From Scleropages formosus (Eukaryota > Chordata > Actinopteri > Osteoglossiformes > Osteoglossidae): DNA of 64,000 nucleotides. Shown one piece after another: positions 62,148 through 64,000 of the stretch; the stretch's first letter is position 1; every line of letters starts with the position of its first letter. Under the pieces are notes generated by a model. It saw only the letters and a program-made list of their open reading frames with translations, had not been told where the DNA came from and did no database searches. Location of the stretch: positions 39,389,638 to 39,453,637 of the forward strand of contig NC_041806.1 in NCBI RefSeq assembly GCF_900964775.1. The letters run 5' to 3'. Both the position numbers and the translations under genes were made by a program.

Positions 62148-62198
62148 TTACACTCAGATGATCCTGGTCCCAGTCCCATTTCCTGCTGGATCACAGTA
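62148..62198 (-). pseudogene. J-like relic, light chain
   Basis: The minus strand reads heptamer-like TACTGTG (62192-62198), then coding that translates to GNGTGTRII and a stop, then TGTAAG. This resembles the FGTGTRLIV core of a J with the Phe lost and the end broken. The nonamer is poor at both 12- and 23-bp spacing. It may be a decayed J of the same orientation as V and CL, or chance. Confidence 0.25.
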
Positions 62199-62714
62199 CT
62201 TTACTTGAATTTCTCCTGCAAAAGTGAAACTGCTCTACAAATGGATAAATAACTGCAAGTAGCTTCACATCTCAACATGGTACATTGCTTTTGGTGTTGT
62301 TTCAATGAAATAAACAAATACAATCACAGAAATGTTTTCAAAATGAGCCTTCACTTCAAATTATCGCAGAGTAATATATTACACGATACACTAGACTGTC
62401 TCAGATGGTTCCAACGAAATGTGCCAGTGGTCCTATTTGTAAAAAAAATATGCCTGGACTGTTCAGTTCTGGGGTTTTATTCTTCTTTCATTATGATTAG
62501 CAACAGCTATTTTAAAAAAGTATGAAACTTAAAAATTGTGTTAATATCTAATTCACTAATGAATTTGTCGAATGGTATTTGCAAGTCATGCATTTTTATG
62601 CATGTCAATGTGCTGCATAAAGATTTAATTTTCAGGTTTGATCTGTTTGTCGGTCTGTCACCTGCTTCTTTCCTTATTCAGAACTAAACCAATGGCTGCT
62701 TTGTTTCGTTGAAG

Positions 62715-62774
62715 GTAATTGAACATGGGACAAGCGGTTCAGAAAATGTGTGTGTGTGTGTGTGTAATTGAACA
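62715..62774 (+). repeat. Strongly 5'-truncated family A SINE with 11-bp TSD
   Basis: Only the last part of the SINE is present (TGGGACAAGCGGTTCAGAAAATG plus (TG)n), between exact copies of GTAATTGAACA (62715-62725 and 62764-62774). The matching spot in unit 1 (near 56785-56795) is unoccupied. This shows target-primed insertion with early stop of cDNA synthesis. Confidence 0.88.
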
Positions 62775-62898
62775 ATAGATTATCATCAAAAGGTTGCTGC
62801 TTTTTAGCTCACTGTTTTGTTTTTCAAAAAAAAAGCCAAATTATGTGAACTTTGAACCTGTAGGTTTATAAACATTTAATAACTTGTGAAAACCACTT

Positions 62899-63105
62899 CT
62901 TACTGTCATTCATTCACACACACCGTCTGAACTCTTTGTCCCATACGGGGTCGCGGGGAACCGGAGCCTACCCCGCAACACAGGGTGTGAGGCTGGAGGG
63001 GGAGGGGACACACCCAGGACGGGACACCAGTCCGTCGCAAGGCACGCCAAGCGGGACTTGAACCCCAGACCCACCAAAGAGCACGACCCCCTCCCCCCCT
63101 TACTG
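62899..63105 (-). repeat. tRNA-derived SINE, family A, with 7-bp TSD
   Basis: Minus-strand copy at 62906-63098, with its head shortened to a C-rich run. The duplication CTTACTG is at 62899-62905 and 63099-63105. The corresponding site in unit 1 (CTTCTTACTGC near 56915) is empty. Confidence 0.82.
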
Positions 63106-63418
63106 GTATATACAGGCTTTATTCTACAGTTGTACTGACACAGGGAATCATCTGCCAAAAAAATCAAACATTGGTCTTAAATTTCCTTTGTGCTTTATTC
63201 AGCATAGCATTTGCGCTCACATTACATTTCATATGTGTCATAAGTTACTTTGAGAAGTTAAACATCAAACTCACAATCAATATATGTTTGCTAGCAAAGG
63301 AGAACAGCTTAGCACTGCATTAGAATTGCAAAAAGAAAGCAAGCAATCATTTAACAAATGATCTGAATGTTTAATTCTGTTAATAAGGAATGCCTCAATG
63401 ATGTTCTCTCTCATCTCC

Positions 63419-63747
63419 TTACTGACATGTGGCCTGGCTCACGCTCTGAGTAAGAGGAGCGCTCAGCGCCAAGTGGCTCAACTGGCAGGAGTAAGCGACC
63501 CCGGAGCGCCACTGTGCAGCCGTCACAGTGAGCAGGCTGCTGGAGGAGAACGTGCCGTCGGGATGCTGCTCGGGCGCACTGGTCTGGACCTCGCTGCCCG
63601 ATCGAGGACGGCCTCCTTCCGTCCAGGAAACGGTGATGGAGTCAGGGGAGAAACCCTGAGCTAAACACACCAGGGTGGCCTTGCCCTCAGACAGCTCTGT
63701 CTGGGACGGGGGCAGGAGAGTCAGTTTTGGGGGAGAAGGAGATCGAT
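63419..63747 (-). CDS. Immunoglobulin light-chain constant exon, copy 2
   Basis: Same length (329 bases) and near-identical protein to the exon at 57397: ...CLAQGFSPDSITVSWTEGGRPRSGSEVQTSAPEQHPDGTFSSSSLLTVTAAQWRSGVAYSCQLSHLALSAPLTQSVSQATCQ. The acceptor CTGCCAG precedes split codon |AT CGA. Intact, with both domain Cys and the terminal Cys. Its own V and J would lie beyond the right edge of the window, or it shares upstream segments. Confidence 0.92.
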
Positions 63748-63810
63748 CTGGCAGGAGGGGAAAAAAAAAATTGCAAATAATTTGTAATTTATAATAATAT
63801 GTAATAATTA

Positions 63811-64000
63811 GGGGGGTGCAGTGGCGCAGTGGGTTGGACCGCAGTCCTGCTCTCCGGTGGGTCTGGGGTTCAAGTCCCGCTTGGGGTGCCTTGCGGCGGA
63901 CTGGCGTCCCGTCCTGGGTGTGTCCCCTTCCCCCTCTGGCCTTACGCCCTGTGTTGCCGGGTAGGCTCCGGTTCCCCGTGACCCCGTAAGGGACAAGCGG
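63811..64000 (+). repeat. tRNA-derived SINE, family A, cut by the window end
   Basis: Plus-strand copy from GGGGGGTGCAGTGGCGCAGTGGG to GGGACAAGCGG at the last base. It lies in the intron upstream of CL copy 2. Confidence 0.9.

Larger units (their letters stand above)
59725..62640. other. Spacer between the V segment and duplication unit 2
   Basis: Mostly AT-rich: a palindrome-like A/T stretch at 60118-60200 and (AT)n at about 60273-60320. A tail-type repeat fragment lies at 60343-60430. Two weak Ig-like traces: a leader-like frame at 60862-60934 on the minus strand, and a J-like relic at about 62148-62198 on the minus strand. No complete gene. Confidence 0.45.
62640..63775 (-). repeat. Tandem duplication unit 2 of the light-chain constant region
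   Basis: Second copy of the unit at 56715-57760. It carries two insertions that unit 1 lacks: a 38-bp SINE tail at 62726-62763 and a family A SINE at 62906-63098. Confidence 0.85.

Noticed and set aside
1-64000. CRISPR arrays, operons, bacterial defence systems or tRNA genes
   Set aside because: No regularly spaced repeats or compact gene strings are present. The tRNA-like boxes seen belong to SINE heads without intact cloverleaves. The window is vertebrate nuclear DNA.

Overview
The window is nuclear DNA of a ray-finned fish. It has split genes with GT/AG introns, an immunoglobulin light-chain cluster, a Rex3-type RTE LINE with a (GATG)n tail, and several tRNA-derived SINE families. One SINE family is present in about fifteen copies, many with clean target-site duplications. 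An early-branching teleost such as an osteoglossomorph (arowana-like) would fit, but that is a guess from repeat style and I cannot test it here.

Layout, left to right. 1-11 kb: WDR43 (UTP5), 18 coding exons, + strand, complete, with its promoter at the left edge. 11-15.4 kb: 3' UTR and intergenic DNA rich in SINE fragments and microsatellites. 15.5-21 kb: a class C GPCR of GPRC6A / fish 5.24-receptor type, + strand, with three in-frame stops and a lost splice donor but an open 7TM exon; I call it a pseudogene. 21.4-24.8 kb: one nearly full-length Rex3-like LINE, frame-broken. 28.4-32.8 kb: PCARE (C2orf71), two coding exons. 34.6-38.2 kb: GLO1, six exons. 41.9-46.5 kb: ZFAND3, six exons. 50.2-55.7 kb: a five-coding-exon gene for a 596-residue CARD protein that I do not recognise beyond its CARD; all its introns are phase 1. 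57.4-63.7 kb: an Ig light-chain cluster, with two tandem CL exons and one V segment (23-bp RSS) on the - strand, and a J segment (12-bp RSS) on the + strand, so V-J joining would have to go by inversion. The window ends inside a SINE.

WDR43 and PCARE are neighbours on human 2p23, and GLO1 and ZFAND3 are close on human 6p21. The window therefore brings two conserved pairs together. The genes have unrelated jobs: ribosome biogenesis, photoreceptor outer segment, methylglyoxal detoxification, AN1 zinc finger, death-fold signalling and antibody light chain. There is no operon-like logic.

The least expected item is a 766-bp fold-back element at 51204-51969, inside an intron of the CARD gene. It has a 10-bp target-site duplication, and both inverted arms carry a complete hammerhead-ribozyme core ending in a GUC cleavage triplet, as reported for Penelope-like retroelements. 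Other leads are the inverted J segment, the CARD protein with a possible CARD-only read-through form, a SINE tail that resembles the 3' end of the Rex3 copy in this window, and filled/empty SINE sites between the two CL duplicates.
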